DNA of 12,626 nucleotides, from positions 1-12,626 of the forward strand of contig DKBG01000052.1 of NCBI GenBank assembly GCA_002451155.1, given 5' to 3'. Shown here one piece after another: positions 5,568 to 12,626 of the stretch (position 1 is its first letter; every line of letters begins with the position of its first letter). This DNA comes from Ignavibacteria bacterium UBA6906 (lineage in GTDB: Bacteria; Bacteroidota; Ignavibacteria; UBA10030; UBA6906). The notes beneath the pieces are model-generated. The model was not told the DNA's origin. It did not search any database and saw only the letters and a program-made list of their open reading frames with translations. Position numbers and translations under genes: made by a program.

Positions 5568-8500
5568 TCATGTCTTCATTTTCATCACCACGAACGTCAC
5601 ATCGTCGTGGAGAGGCCGCCCGTTACGCCAGCGTTCACCCGCGGCAACGAGCCCGTCGATGATCTCCGCAGGGTTCTGGGATCCAGTTGTCGCAAAGGCC
5701 TCTTTGACGCGGTGATAGTCAAATGTCTCGTTGTCCGTATTGAACAGTTCCACAAGCCCGTCACTTAATAGCAGAATCGTGTCGCCCTGCTCCAGCGTCC
5801 GCTGTATTTCCTTGTACTCGAAATTCTCGAAGGCCCCGATGGGCATCCCCTTGAGCACAACTTCTTCGACCGATCCAGTCTGTTTCCGGTAAATGTAGAA
5901 CGGCGGCATCCCGGCGATGGAGGCGCTGAGCGTGTGATCCTTGATCTGGAGCAGGGTCAACCCCATGAAGAGGTTGCCGAGATGCAGCTCCCGGACCGTG
6001 CGTGTGCAGGTTGAGAGGAAATCCCTGATATCCATATGGGGTGCCTCGGCGATGAAGAGGCCTTTGATGACCGATACCATAGTCCCCGCTTTGAGACCAT
6101 GGCCGGTGGCATCCCCCACCACGACGGTGAGCGTGTCTCCTCCGTCAAGCGAGAAGTCATAATAGTCGCCTCCGACCTCTGTCGCTGTCTGCATATAGAC
6201 GGCGATGTCCAATTGTGGAAGGCGCGGGACCACTCTGGGGAGCATCGAAAGCTGGATCTTTCTTGCTTCTTCAAGTTCGTGCGTCTGTCTGCGATGCTCC
6301 GCCTCCATCGCGAGGGTCTGCGCTTCCGCGGCCTGTGCCCGGAGTTCTGCTTCACGCACGCGGGCACGTTCCTGCTCTTTCCGTGTCACACGGAGGTGTT
6401 GCACTCGATGAGTGCCGAAGATAAGCGAAACCCCGAGAAGGACGTAGAGCGCGACTGCAAATCCCGTCGTCCACCATGGCCGGCGTATCGTGACCTTGAT
6501 ACTCGCTCCCGTTTCATTCCAGACACCGTCACTGTTCGACCCTCTCACGCGGAAGACATACTCTCCCGGATCCAGATTCGTATACGTGGCAGTACGCTGT
6601 GTCCCCGGTTTGCGCCAGCCCTTGTCGTAATTGTCGAGCATGTAGCTGTACCGGTTCTCCTCCGGCCTGTTGAACTGAAGGGCGACAAAATCGAATGAGA
6701 TGTCGTTCTGCCAGTGGGCCAGACTGATCGCGGATGTTTCGGTGATGTGTCTTGAGAGCGGCGAGTCGCTTCCGATCCGAACCGGTTCGTCGAAGAGCCG
6801 GAACTCCGTAATCACGATGGCGGGGGGATAGGGGTTGCTCCGGACGCTGTCCGGGAAGAACGCGTTCAGCCCGTCGATGCCGCCAAAGAAGAGCTCTCCC
6901 CGTGTGCCGGCATAGCACGCCTGTCCATTGAATTCCTTGCTCTGCAGACCGTCTGAAATGTCGAAGTTCTCGAAGATTGCGGAATGCGGATCAAGCTTCG
7001 AAAGCCCCCTGTTGCTGCTCACCCAGATACATCCCTTCTGATCCGTCAGCACGCCATAGATGACATTGTTGGGCAGGTTGCTGTTCTGTTCCGTGAAATG
7101 CCGCGCGATCCCGGTGCGGGGGTCGAATCGATCCAGGCCCCCACCGAACGTGCCAATCCAGAGGACTCCGTCGCGACCGACGCTGATGGACTGAATCGCG
7201 TTGTGATTCAGCGCGTTCGGATTCTGCGGATTCGCCTGGTATCGGGTGAACGTGCCGCGGGCGGGGTCAAACCTGTTCAGACCTCCTCCGAAGGTCCCGA
7301 ACCACAGCATCCCGTCCTCGGTCCTGGCTATGGCGCGCACAAAGTTATTACTCAGGCTGGTGGAGTCACCCGGGACGGTGAGGAACCGGGTAAACGTCCC
7401 CTTGTGTACATCGAGGGTGTTTACGCCGCCTCCGTCAGTTCCGCACCAGAGAGTGCCATCCGGGTCCTCAAAGATCACACGGATTGCGTTGCTCGCCAGC
7501 CGGGACGGATTCCGCGGCTCCGCAAGGTAGCGGGTAAACGTCCCGCTTGCATGGTTGAATCGGTTCAACCCGCCGTTGAGTGTCCCCACCCAGATTGTGC
7601 CGTTTCTGTCCTCGCAGAGGGACCAGACATTGTCGTCGCTAAGGCTTGATGGGTCGGAGGGATCGAACCGGTAGTGCGTGACTTTCGTTCTGCTCCTGTT
7701 AAACCTGTTCAGCCCGCCACGTGCAACACCGACCCACAGATCTCCCTTGCTGTCCTCAAGAATCGAGCGGACGAGATTGTCGCTCAGACTGTTGGGGTTT
7801 CCGGGCTCGCTCGCGAAGGTGCGGAATTTCTCGGCGAAGAGGTCCAGTTTGCTGATCCCTCCGGTATTGGTGCCGATCCAGACCACCCCCGTCGTATCGG
7901 TCATGACGCCCCTGACGATATCGTTGCTGAGACTGGCGGGATTTCCGCGGTCGTTAACGCAGTGAGTGAACGAGCCGTTCCGAGGATCGAATCTGTAAAT
8001 ACCGTCGTTCGCTCTGGTAACTATCCAGAGGTTCCCGGAAACATCCTCGTTGATGGAGAGAATGGAGTTTGTGGGGAGGGCCGGACGGGCGGGATCAGGC
8101 AGGAACGCTCTAAATTCTCCAGTACGCCTGTTCAGTCTGTTAAGTCCTCGCGCCGTCCCGACCCAGAAATCTCCGGATCTCGTTTCCAGCAGGGGGCCTG
8201 CCACGTCACTGCTTATCGAACCGGGCACGTGCGCATTGTGTCTGTAGGAGGTAATGCTTCCCGTCCCGATGTCCAGCCTGTTCAGTCCGCCACCCTGAGC
8301 GGGGTTCGCAGGGTTTCCGGTTCCTATCCAGAGAATCCCCGGTTCAGACGGGGCTTCATACACCGAAAGGATGCGGCTGTTGCTGAGGGGAATAGAATCA
8401 GTCGGGGAGTCCGTGAAGCGGATGAAACGGTCCCTCTCTCTGTCATACAGGTTCAGACCATCCAGCGTACCCATCCAGAGCCGCCCGGACCGATCTTCGG

Positions 8501-9146
8501 TTCCAGCTGTCAGGGCGTTGCTGCTCAGGCTGTGGGAGTCGTCCGGGTCGTGGCGGTAGCGAATGAAGGTTCCGGTCTCGGGATCCAGCCTGTCAAGGCC
8601 GCCCGCGATCGTTGCCGCCCAGACGACATTGTAGCGGTCGCAAAAGGCGGAAGGAACAATATTGGCGCTCAGGCTTGTGGGGTCTCCAACCCTGGGGAGA
8701 TACCGGGTGAAGGAGTTGCTCTCCCGGTCGAAACGATTCAGTCCTCCGCCATTCGTCCCGATCCAGAGTGCGCCGGAGCTGTCTTCCCTGATGGAGAGGA
8801 TGTTGTTGCTTGCGATCGAACTGGAATCGAACGGGTCGAGTTTGTAGACGGTGAATGTGTAGCCGTCATACCTGTTCAGACCCGACTCGGTCCCGAACCA
8901 CATGAAGCCGACCCGGTCCTTATATATCGCCTGGATGACACTCTGTGAAAGTCCCTCGTTCAGAGATATGCGTTCGAATGATATCCCGGTGGTCTGGGCC
9001 GGGAGAGAGCTGGTCCCGGTGATGAACGCGACCAGGAGCGTGAAGGAGAATTTCGACACACCAGGCTGGCTTCTACGGAGAATGAGCCCAGCCGTGGAGG
9101 CGGGACGGGAACATTTGATTGTCCGCAGCGAACCGGATCTGGCCAT
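5568..9146 (-). CDS. Two-propeller sensor fused to a SpoIIE/PP2C phosphatase
   Basis: A 1192-residue one-protein signal transducer. A signal or anchor sequence (hydrophobic core about residues 33-48, possible cleavage after SLPA) leads to about 15 propeller blades (55-768, Reg_prop type: WIGT..GGLNRFD followed by FTRY and a SLS.N turn, about 48 residues each), enough for two seven-bladed propellers. A Y_Y_Y domain (about 809-887), one membrane helix (892-911) and an Ala/Glu-rich coiled coil (about 920-965) follow. The end is a SpoIIE/PP2C serine phosphatase with metal-ligand motifs GGDYYDF (992-998), GDATGHG (1011-1017), SDGLVE (1128-1133) and HDDVTF (1180-1185), so it should be active. Propellers would lie outside the inner membrane and the phosphatase in the cytoplasm. 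In relatives such phosphatases act on STAS-type anti-sigma antagonists; none is encoded nearby. ATG 9146 is preferred over GTG 9164 because AAAGGAG lies 8 nt upstream of it. Confidence 0.93.
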   Translation of the reverse strand: MARSGSLRTIKCSRPASTAGLILRRSQPGVSKFSFTLLVAFITGTSSLPAQTTGISFERISLNEGLSQSVIQAIYKDRVGFMWFGTESGLNRYDGYTFTVYKLDPFDSSSIASNNILSIREDSSGALWIGTNGGGLNRFDRESNSFTRYLPRVGDPTSLSANIVPSAFCDRYNVVWAATIAGGLDRLDPETGTFIRYRHDPDDSHSLSSNALTAGTEDRSGRLWMGTLDGLNLYDRERDRFIRFTDSPTDSIPLSNSRILSVYEAPSEPGILWIGTGNPANPAQGGGLNRLDIGTGSITSYRHNAHVPGSISSDVAGPLLETRSGDFWVGTARGLNRLNRRTGEFRAFLPDPARPALPTNSILSINEDVSGNLWIVTRANDGIYRFDPRNGSFTHCVNDRGNPASLSNDIVRGVMTDTTGVVWIGTNTGGISKLDLFAEKFRTFASEPGNPNSLSDNLVRSILEDSKGDLWVGVARGGLNRFNRSRTKVTHYRFDPSDPSSLSDDNVWSLCEDRNGTIWVGTLNGGLNRFNHASGTFTRYLAEPRNPSRLASNAIRVIFEDPDGTLWCGTDGGGVNTLDVHKGTFTRFLTVPGDSTSLSNNFVRAIARTEDGMLWFGTFGGGLNRFDPARGTFTRYQANPQNPNALNHNAIQSISVGRDGVLWIGTFGGGLDRFDPRTGIARHFTEQNSNLPNNVIYGVLTDQKGCIWVSSNRGLSKLDPHSAIFENFDISDGLQSKEFNGQACYAGTRGELFFGGIDGLNAFFPDSVRSNPYPPAIVITEFRLFDEPVRIGSDSPLSRHITETSAISLAHWQNDISFDFVALQFNRPEENRYSYMLDNYDKGWRKPGTQRTATYTNLDPGEYVFRVRGSNSDGVWNETGASIKVTIRRPWWTTGFAVALYVLLGVSLIFGTHRVQHLRVTRKEQERARVREAELRAQAAEAQTLAMEAEHRRQTHELEEARKIQLSMLPRVVPRLPQLDIAVYMQTATEVGGDYYDFSLDGGDTLTVVVGDATGHGLKAGTMVSVIKGLFIAEAPHMDIRDFLSTCTRTVRELHLGNLFMGLTLLQIKDHTLSASIAGMPPFYIYRKQTGSVEEVVLKGMPIGAFENFEYKEIQRTLEQGDTILLLSDGLVELFNTDNETFDYHRVKEAFATTGSQNPAEIIDGLVAAGERWRNGRPLHDDVTFVVMKMKT
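6843..8984 (-). repeat. Tandem propeller-blade repeats within the sensor gene
   Basis: About 15 in-frame repeats of roughly 140-150 bp encode the propeller blades. Each carries a W-I/V-G-T core followed by GGLNR-hydrophobic-D and ends at an LS.N turn. The copies have diverged in DNA but keep the same frame. Blade 5 carries a short insertion (GNPANPAQ) after WIGT, and blades 14-15 are the most degenerate. The repeat also keeps antisense frames free of stops, which explains a long spurious frame on the plus strand at 7674-8948. Confidence 0.85.
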
Positions 9147-9154
9147 CACGCACG

Positions 9155-9161
9155 CTCCTTT
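9155..9161 (-). promoter_or_regulatory. Ribosome binding site fixing the sensor start
   Basis: AAAGGAG on the minus strand lies 8 nt before ATG 9146, an ideal spacing. It falls inside the longer frame that starts with GTG 9164, which argues that the GTG is not the true start. Confidence 0.65.
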
Positions 9162-9179
9162 CACACGGGTGTGCTCCGC

Positions 9180-9208
9180 AATGTAAACGTTCAGTCAGGG
9201 AGAGTCAA
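9180..9208 (-). promoter_or_regulatory. Candidate promoter of the sensor gene
   Basis: On the minus strand TTGACT (9203-9208, five of six consensus bases) is followed after exactly 17 nt by TACATT (9180-9185, four of six). Transcription would start near 9173 and give a leader of about 27 nt carrying the AAAGGAG ribosome binding site. A perfect TTGACA occurs about 25 bp further upstream but has no matching -10 at 16-18 nt. The site would make the sensor independent of the upstream amino acid operon. Confidence 0.5.
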
Positions 9209-9243
9209 CCCGCGAGGACTGTGCCAAGTGTCAAACCCGGGTC

Positions 9244-9282
9244 GCGCGCATCGGTTGCGGATCCGCCCGGATCATTGCGCGC
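9244..9282. repeat. Nested GC-rich inverted repeat
   Basis: An outer 7 bp stem, GCGCGCA with TGCGCGC (9244-9250 with 9276-9282), encloses an inner near-perfect palindrome GATCCG-CC-CGGATC (9260-9273). It lies about 35 bp upstream of the sensor -35 box, between the ilvC operon and the sensor promoter. It has no T tract, so it could be a Rho-assisted barrier, a regulator binding site, or chance in GC-rich DNA. Confidence 0.35.
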
Positions 9283-9478
9283 AGAGACGTGCAGCTGCGC
9301 ACCTGAAGCGATGCGGCGTTCAGCAGCACCAGATGCGTGATGGTGGCCGTTACGCATCCAGTGTGTTCACCAGCATCCCCGGGCACAGATCGTGTCTTCA
9401 CTCCCGTTTCGTGCAGGGAGGGAGCGAAGGGAGAGTTGCCACTGCTTTTCCTGCTGGTCCGGATTCATGTTGCGCAGT

Positions 9479-9531
9479 CCGGCCTGTCCGGATGAACGGG
9501 ATGGATCCCTGGTCCGGCCGGAATCACCGGC
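9479..9531 (-). terminator. Possible structured 3' end of the ilv transcript
   Basis: Starting 3 nt after the ilvC stop, the minus strand can form GCCGG-TGATT-CCGGC (9527-9531 with 9517-9521). Alternatively CCGGCC (9516-9521) can pair with GGCCGG (9479-9484), enclosing GGGAT-CC-ATCCC (9498-9509). These are mutually exclusive folds. No T tract follows, so termination by structure alone is doubtful. Confidence 0.25.
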
Positions 9532-9534
9532 TCG

Positions 9535-10605
9535 TTATCCCTTTTTTGCCGGTTGTTTCCAGTTTTCGGGTCTCAACGAGCGCACTGTTGCGCCCGTCTT
9601 CCACATCTCTGAGTTTCTCCACTCGTCAAGTTCAAGTTCGAGTTTTTCGCGGTAGTCGCTAGCGCCGCAGGTGTCCAGCACTCTCTTCGTCTCCCGGCCT
9701 TCACGGACGCTTTTGTAGAGCTCCTGGAACAATGGTTTAACCGTGGCTTCGAATTTGCGCGACCAATCCAGAGCCCCGCGCTGGGCCGTCGTGCTACAGG
9801 AGGCTACCATCCAGTCGGCGCCGTTCTTCCCCATGAGTGGGTACAGGCTCTGTGTTGCCTCCTCGACCGTTTCATTAAATGCCTCGCTCGGTGAATGGCC
9901 CATGGCGCGGAGGGTGTCATACTGTGCCTTCATGAGGCCTGCAATCGCCCCGAGGAGGACTCCTCGCTCTCCCGTCAGGTCGCTGTACACTTCGTTTTCA
10001 AACGTCGTTGGGAAGAGATACCCGGATCCGATTGCGATGCCAAGGGCGACGACTCGTTCTCTTGCCCGTCCCGTGGCATCCTGATGGATGGCGAAGCTTG
10101 AATTAATACCGCTCCCTGCCAAGAAATTCGCGCGCACCGTCCGTCCCGCGCCTTTCGGGGCTACGAGGACCACATCGACGAATTCGGGGGGGGTGACGCC
10201 TGTCTGCTGGTGAAAGACAACCGAGAGCCCGTGGGAGAAACAGAGTGCCTGGCCCTTCTTCAGATGCGGCTGGATTTGTGGCCACTGTTCCCGCTGTCCG
10301 GCATCGGAGAGGAGGTACTCAATGATGGTAGCGCGGCGGACCACTTCCGTGACATCATCGAACAGCGTTTTCCCTTCGACCCACCCGTCTCGGAGGGCAT
10401 CGTCCCAACCCCTGCCGCCGCGCCGCTGACCGATGATTACCGAGACACCGTTGTCGCGAAGATTCAATGACTGTCCCTGTCCCTGCGGACCGTATCCGAG
10501 TACGCCGATGACCTCGCTGGAGAGCGTTGTCCTGGCCTGGGAAAGGGGAACCTCATCCCGGGTCACAACTTCTTCCAGGACGCCGCCGAAATCGATCTGT
10601 GCCAT
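9535..10605 (-). CDS. ilvC: Ketol-acid reductoisomerase, short class I, yeast-like
   Basis: A 356-residue enzyme that converts 2-acetolactate or 2-aceto-2-hydroxybutyrate to the dihydroxy acids of valine/leucine and isoleucine synthesis, using NAD(P)H and Mg2+. The Rossmann glycines are in GYGPQGQGQ (residues 38-46), and GQRRGGRGW (59-67), with its basic residues, is the likely cofactor phosphate loop. SHG (124-126), VAPKGAG (148-154, K151), metal ligands D209 and E213 in YSDLTGERG, then E245 and E249 in FNETVEEATQ and S271 in CSTTAQRG complete the active site. The C-terminal segment from ALDW to LRPENW closely resembles mitochondrial yeast Ilv5 and Bacteroidota enzymes. ATG 10605 (MAQIDFGG, as in relatives) is chosen over ATG 10626 because AGGAG lies 10 nt upstream of it. 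Last visible gene of the leuB-ilvE-ilvC cluster, 46 bp after ilvE. Confidence 0.96.
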   Translation of the reverse strand: MAQIDFGGVLEEVVTRDEVPLSQARTTLSSEVIGVLGYGPQGQGQSLNLRDNGVSVIIGQRRGGRGWDDALRDGWVEGKTLFDDVTEVVRRATIIEYLLSDAGQREQWPQIQPHLKKGQALCFSHGLSVVFHQQTGVTPPEFVDVVLVAPKGAGRTVRANFLAGSGINSSFAIHQDATGRARERVVALGIAIGSGYLFPTTFENEVYSDLTGERGVLLGAIAGLMKAQYDTLRAMGHSPSEAFNETVEEATQSLYPLMGKNGADWMVASCSTTAQRGALDWSRKFEATVKPLFQELYKSVREGRETKRVLDTCGASDYREKLELELDEWRNSEMWKTGATVRSLRPENWKQPAKKG

Positions 10606-10615
10606 AGTGTCGATA

Positions 10616-10620
10616 CTCCT
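10616..10620 (-). promoter_or_regulatory. Ribosome binding site fixing the ilvC start
   Basis: AGGAG on the minus strand lies 10 nt before ATG 10605. It is inside the longer frame from ATG 10626, whose own upstream sequence has no purine-rich site, so the shorter product is preferred. Confidence 0.5.
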
Positions 10621-10651
10621 CTTCATGTGTAGTCGAGTGATGGGGTGTCAG

Positions 10652-11608
10652 TTATCCTGCGGCGCGCATCTCTTCGCCCAGGTCCCTTTTCCCTACGTGC
10701 GCGAGCCAGGCGGCTGAGCGACTGTGCCTGCCCCGGACGAGATTGTGGAAGTCCTGCTGCAACTGCCGCGTGACCGGACCGGTGCTTCCTACGCCGATTG
10801 TCCGAAAATCGATCTCCCGCAAGCCAATGCATTCCGCCGCTGTCCCGCAAACGAACACTTCATCGGCCGCATACAGTTGATCGCGGGAGAGCGGAGCTTC
10901 AACGATTTCCAACTTCCGGTCCCGTGCGAGATGGATGATGGTGTCGCGGGTGATTCCTTCGAGCACTGGAGCGAGGTCGGGTGTCGTGATCCTGCCGCTT
11001 TTGACCACAAAGATGTTCTCCCCGGTACATTCAGCCACGTACCCCTCATGGTCAAGCATGATCGCCTCGTCGAATCCGAGGCGGACCGACTCCGTCTTTG
11101 CGAGGAAACTATTGGCATAATTCCCGGAAATCTTTGCTTTCGTCATCATGATGTTTGGATGATGCCTGGTGAAGGAGGAAATGTTCGCTCGTACCCCACG
11201 ATTCAGGGCTTCCTGACCGAGATAGTTGTTCCACTCCCAGACAGCGATCCCGAGTAACGGAGTCCCCCCATCGAGATTCAAATTCCATCCCCCGCCGTCC
11301 AGGTAGATAAGGGGACGTATGTAGCACTCCTCGAATCCATTTGCCGCCACAGTGTCAAGCACTGCATCGGCGATAGCGGAAGGCGAATAGGGGAGGGAGC
11401 GAAACCCGAAGATATGTGCCGAATCGACAAGTCGTTCCACGTGCTCTGCAAGGCGGAAGACCGCTGGTCCCTGGTCGGTGGCATAGCAGCGGATTCCCTC
11501 GAAGACCGCCGCGCCGTAATGAAGTGCCGGAGTCAGAAAGTGAACGGTCGCCTCCCTGAAGTCCATCAGTCGTCCGTTCATCCATACAAATCTCGATTGC
11601 GTGCTCAT
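10652..11608 (-). CDS. ilvE: Branched-chain amino acid aminotransferase
   Basis: A 318-residue fold-type IV PLP enzyme that transfers amino groups between glutamate and the 2-oxo acids of leucine, isoleucine and valine. The N-terminal pattern LHYGAAVFEGIRCY (residues 29-42) is typical. The PLP lysine is probably K159 in MTKAKISGNYANS, equivalent to the lysine before GGNY in the E. coli enzyme. The conserved glutamate is E193 in AECTGENIF, followed by LEGITRDTI (216-224) and DEVFVCGTAAE (249-259). Length is close to the usual 300-310. ATG 11608 has GGGAG 6 nt upstream. It lies 19 bp after leuB and 46 bp before ilvC, so the three are probably one operon. A D-amino acid aminotransferase or aminodeoxychorismate lyase would share the fold, but the motifs and neighbours favour IlvE. 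Confidence 0.95.
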   Translation of the reverse strand: MSTQSRFVWMNGRLMDFREATVHFLTPALHYGAAVFEGIRCYATDQGPAVFRLAEHVERLVDSAHIFGFRSLPYSPSAIADAVLDTVAANGFEECYIRPLIYLDGGGWNLNLDGGTPLLGIAVWEWNNYLGQEALNRGVRANISSFTRHHPNIMMTKAKISGNYANSFLAKTESVRLGFDEAIMLDHEGYVAECTGENIFVVKSGRITTPDLAPVLEGITRDTIIHLARDRKLEIVEAPLSRDQLYAADEVFVCGTAAECIGLREIDFRTIGVGSTGPVTRQLQQDFHNLVRGRHSRSAAWLAHVGKRDLGEEMRAAG

Positions 11609-11627
11609 CGCTCTCTCCCTTCGTCGT

Positions 11628-12626
11628 TCAAAGATTCTTCAGAATCGTCTCGGTCATTTCATCGGTGGACAGCAGCCCTCCGAGGTCGGATGTCCGGGCT
11701 CCCCCGGCGATCGCTCGATCCACTGCCGATTCGATTGAGGCCGCTTCCCGCTCGAGGTGCAATGAATGCCGGAGCAGCAGGGCGACGCTCAGGATTGCCC
11801 CGACCGGGTTGGCCTTTCCCAGTCCGGCGATGTCGGGAGCGGACCCATGAATCGGCTCATAGAGCCCCGGTCCTGAGTCTCCGAGCGATGCCGATGGCAG
11901 CATTCCGAGCGAGCCGGTCAGTACCCCCGCTTCATCCGTCAGAATATCGCCGAACATGTTTTCCGTCACGATGACATCGAAGTATGCGGGCGAAGAAATC
12001 AGTCGCATGGCTGCAGTGTCTACGAGCATATGCTCAAGGGCCACATCCGGGTAGCGGCGGCCGATTGCTGTGGCCGTTTCCCGCCAGAGGCGGGACGTTT
12101 CAAGGACATTGGCCTTGTCGATGGATGTTAGACGTTTCCTTCGGGTTGCTGCGATCCGAAACGCCAGGTCCACCACCCGGGTGATTTCGGCGTCGGTATA
12201 GACAACCGAATCAACAGCGCGCCAGACGCCATCCGCTTTTTCGCGGAATCGCGGTTCACCGAAATACACGCCTCCCGTCAGTTCGCGAACAACGAGCAAA
12301 TCGACGCCGCGCAGCGCATTTTCTTTCAGCGGTGAAATCGCTGAAAGGGCAGGGGAGGGGTGGACGGGGCGGAGGTTTGCATAGAGCCGCAGCTCTTTTC
12401 GCAGTCGGAGGAGACCCTGCTCAGGGCGCAGACGCGGCTCCAGTGTTTCCCAGCGTGGTCCGCCGACTGCTCCAAGGAGCACGGCATCCGAGGCGCGGCA
12501 GGCGTCAATCACTTCGTCGGTCAGGGGGGTGCCGTACTCCTCCACCGAGGCGCCGCCGATAAGGCCTCGAGCCAGTGTAATCTGATGGCCGGCCGATGAC
12601 GCGACAGCCTCCAGAACCCGGCAGGC
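11628..12626 (-). CDS. leuB: 3-isopropylmalate dehydrogenase, N-terminus cut by window edge
   Basis: Catalyses the NAD+-dependent oxidation and decarboxylation of 3-isopropylmalate in leucine synthesis. The frame runs open to the right edge; the 27 codons before the GTG at 12545 read as normal LeuB sequence (EAVASSAGHQI, then LARGLIGGASVEEYG), so that GTG is an internal valine, not a start. 332 residues are visible, lacking only about the first 25 to 30 including the dinucleotide-fold start. Visible motifs include LLGAVGGPRW, ANLRPV, VVRELTGGVYFGEPR, SIDKANVLETSRLWRE (catalytic Lys), TENMFGDILTDEAG (metal-binding Asp residues) and LYEPIHGSAPDIAG (NAD-binding loop, favouring LeuB over isocitrate dehydrogenase). 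First visible gene of the leuB-ilvE-ilvC cluster; its promoter is outside the window. Confidence 0.96.
   Translation of the reverse strand, partial: ACRVLEAVASSAGHQITLARGLIGGASVEEYGTPLTDEVIDACRASDAVLLGAVGGPRWETLEPRLRPEQGLLRLRKELRLYANLRPVHPSPALSAISPLKENALRGVDLLVVRELTGGVYFGEPRFREKADGVWRAVDSVVYTDAEITRVVDLAFRIAATRRKRLTSIDKANVLETSRLWRETATAIGRRYPDVALEHMLVDTAAMRLISSPAYFDVIVTENMFGDILTDEAGVLTGSLGMLPSASLGDSGPGLYEPIHGSAPDIAGLGKANPVGAILSVALLLRHSLHLEREAASIESAVDRAIAGGARTSDLGGLLSTDEMTETILKNL

Larger units (their letters stand above)
9147..9534. other. 388 bp gap between ilvC and the sensor gene
   Basis: No gene is called here. The stretch holds the sensor promoter and ribosome binding site at its left end, a two-part GC-rich inverted repeat (9244-9282), and several GC-rich inverted repeats just after the ilvC stop (9479-9531). 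A plus-strand frame (9171-9662) crosses the whole gap but runs antisense into ilvC, is Arg/Ser/Pro-rich, and has no motif, so I treat it as spurious. Confidence 0.55.

Noticed and set aside
6036..7649. Plus-strand frames of about 220 codons (6036-6698 and 6984-7649)
   Set aside because: Both lie opposite well-supported phosphatase and propeller coding sequence and have no recognisable domain.
7674..8948. A 424-codon open frame on the plus strand opposite the sensor gene
   Set aside because: It is antisense to the propeller repeats; the repeating codons keep that frame free of stops. The product is Arg/Val/Pro-rich with no motif and no ribosome binding site.
6843..8984. A CRISPR-like or satellite repeat array
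   Set aside because: The periodicity is about 144 bp, diverged, and fully explained by in-frame propeller blades.
9171..9662. A 163-codon plus-strand frame across the ilvC-sensor gap
   Set aside because: It overlaps ilvC antisense and the sensor promoter, and its composition and lack of motifs mark it as spurious.
12543..12545. GTG as a possible start of leuB
   Set aside because: The 27 codons before it encode normal LeuB sequence and the frame continues to the window edge, so it is an internal valine.

Overview
This 12.6 kb window comes from a fairly GC-rich bacterial chromosome with high coding density and no sign of mobile elements, CRISPR arrays, or rRNA/tRNA genes. Three proteins point to the Bacteroidota/Ignavibacteriota side of the FCB group: a two-propeller Y_Y_Y sensor fused to a SpoIIE phosphatase, a yeast-like class I ketol-acid reductoisomerase, and a ~600-residue orphan protein of a type I recall mainly from Bacteroidota-related genomes. 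The lineage is an inference from protein style; no phylogenetic marker is present.

Left part (1-3577). A helical protein of unknown function, open at the left edge, converges on an integral-membrane isoprenylcysteine-carboxylmethyltransferase-like gene with only 4 bp between stop codons. A short divergent region with two tandem hairpins and a T6 tract separates this methyltransferase from a 602-residue uncharacterised protein. That protein has TIM-barrel-like glycine motifs and several cysteines and is the most interesting unexplained gene here.

Middle (3578-5567). A recognisable sigma70-type promoter precedes a two-gene unit: a TauE/SafE anion permease with a TTG start and a DUF1634 membrane protein starting one base after its stop. 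These two families often occur together. The flanking gaps (357 and 435 bp) hold hairpins but no convincing gene.

Right part (5568-12626), all on the minus strand. A branched-chain amino acid cluster runs leuB (cut by the window edge), ilvE, ilvC with short gaps, and probably forms one transcript. After a 388 bp gap with its own promoter comes a 1192-residue sensor: signal peptide, about 15 propeller blades, Y_Y_Y domain, one membrane helix, coiled coil, and a SpoIIE/PP2C phosphatase with its metal-binding aspartates intact. It probably turns an extracytoplasmic signal into dephosphorylation of a cytoplasmic anti-sigma-antagonist-like protein, but no such partner lies in the window.

I see no clear multi-gene new defence or mobile system. 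The best candidates for new biology are the orphan barrel-like protein, the sensor phosphatase, and the unknown helical protein at the left edge.
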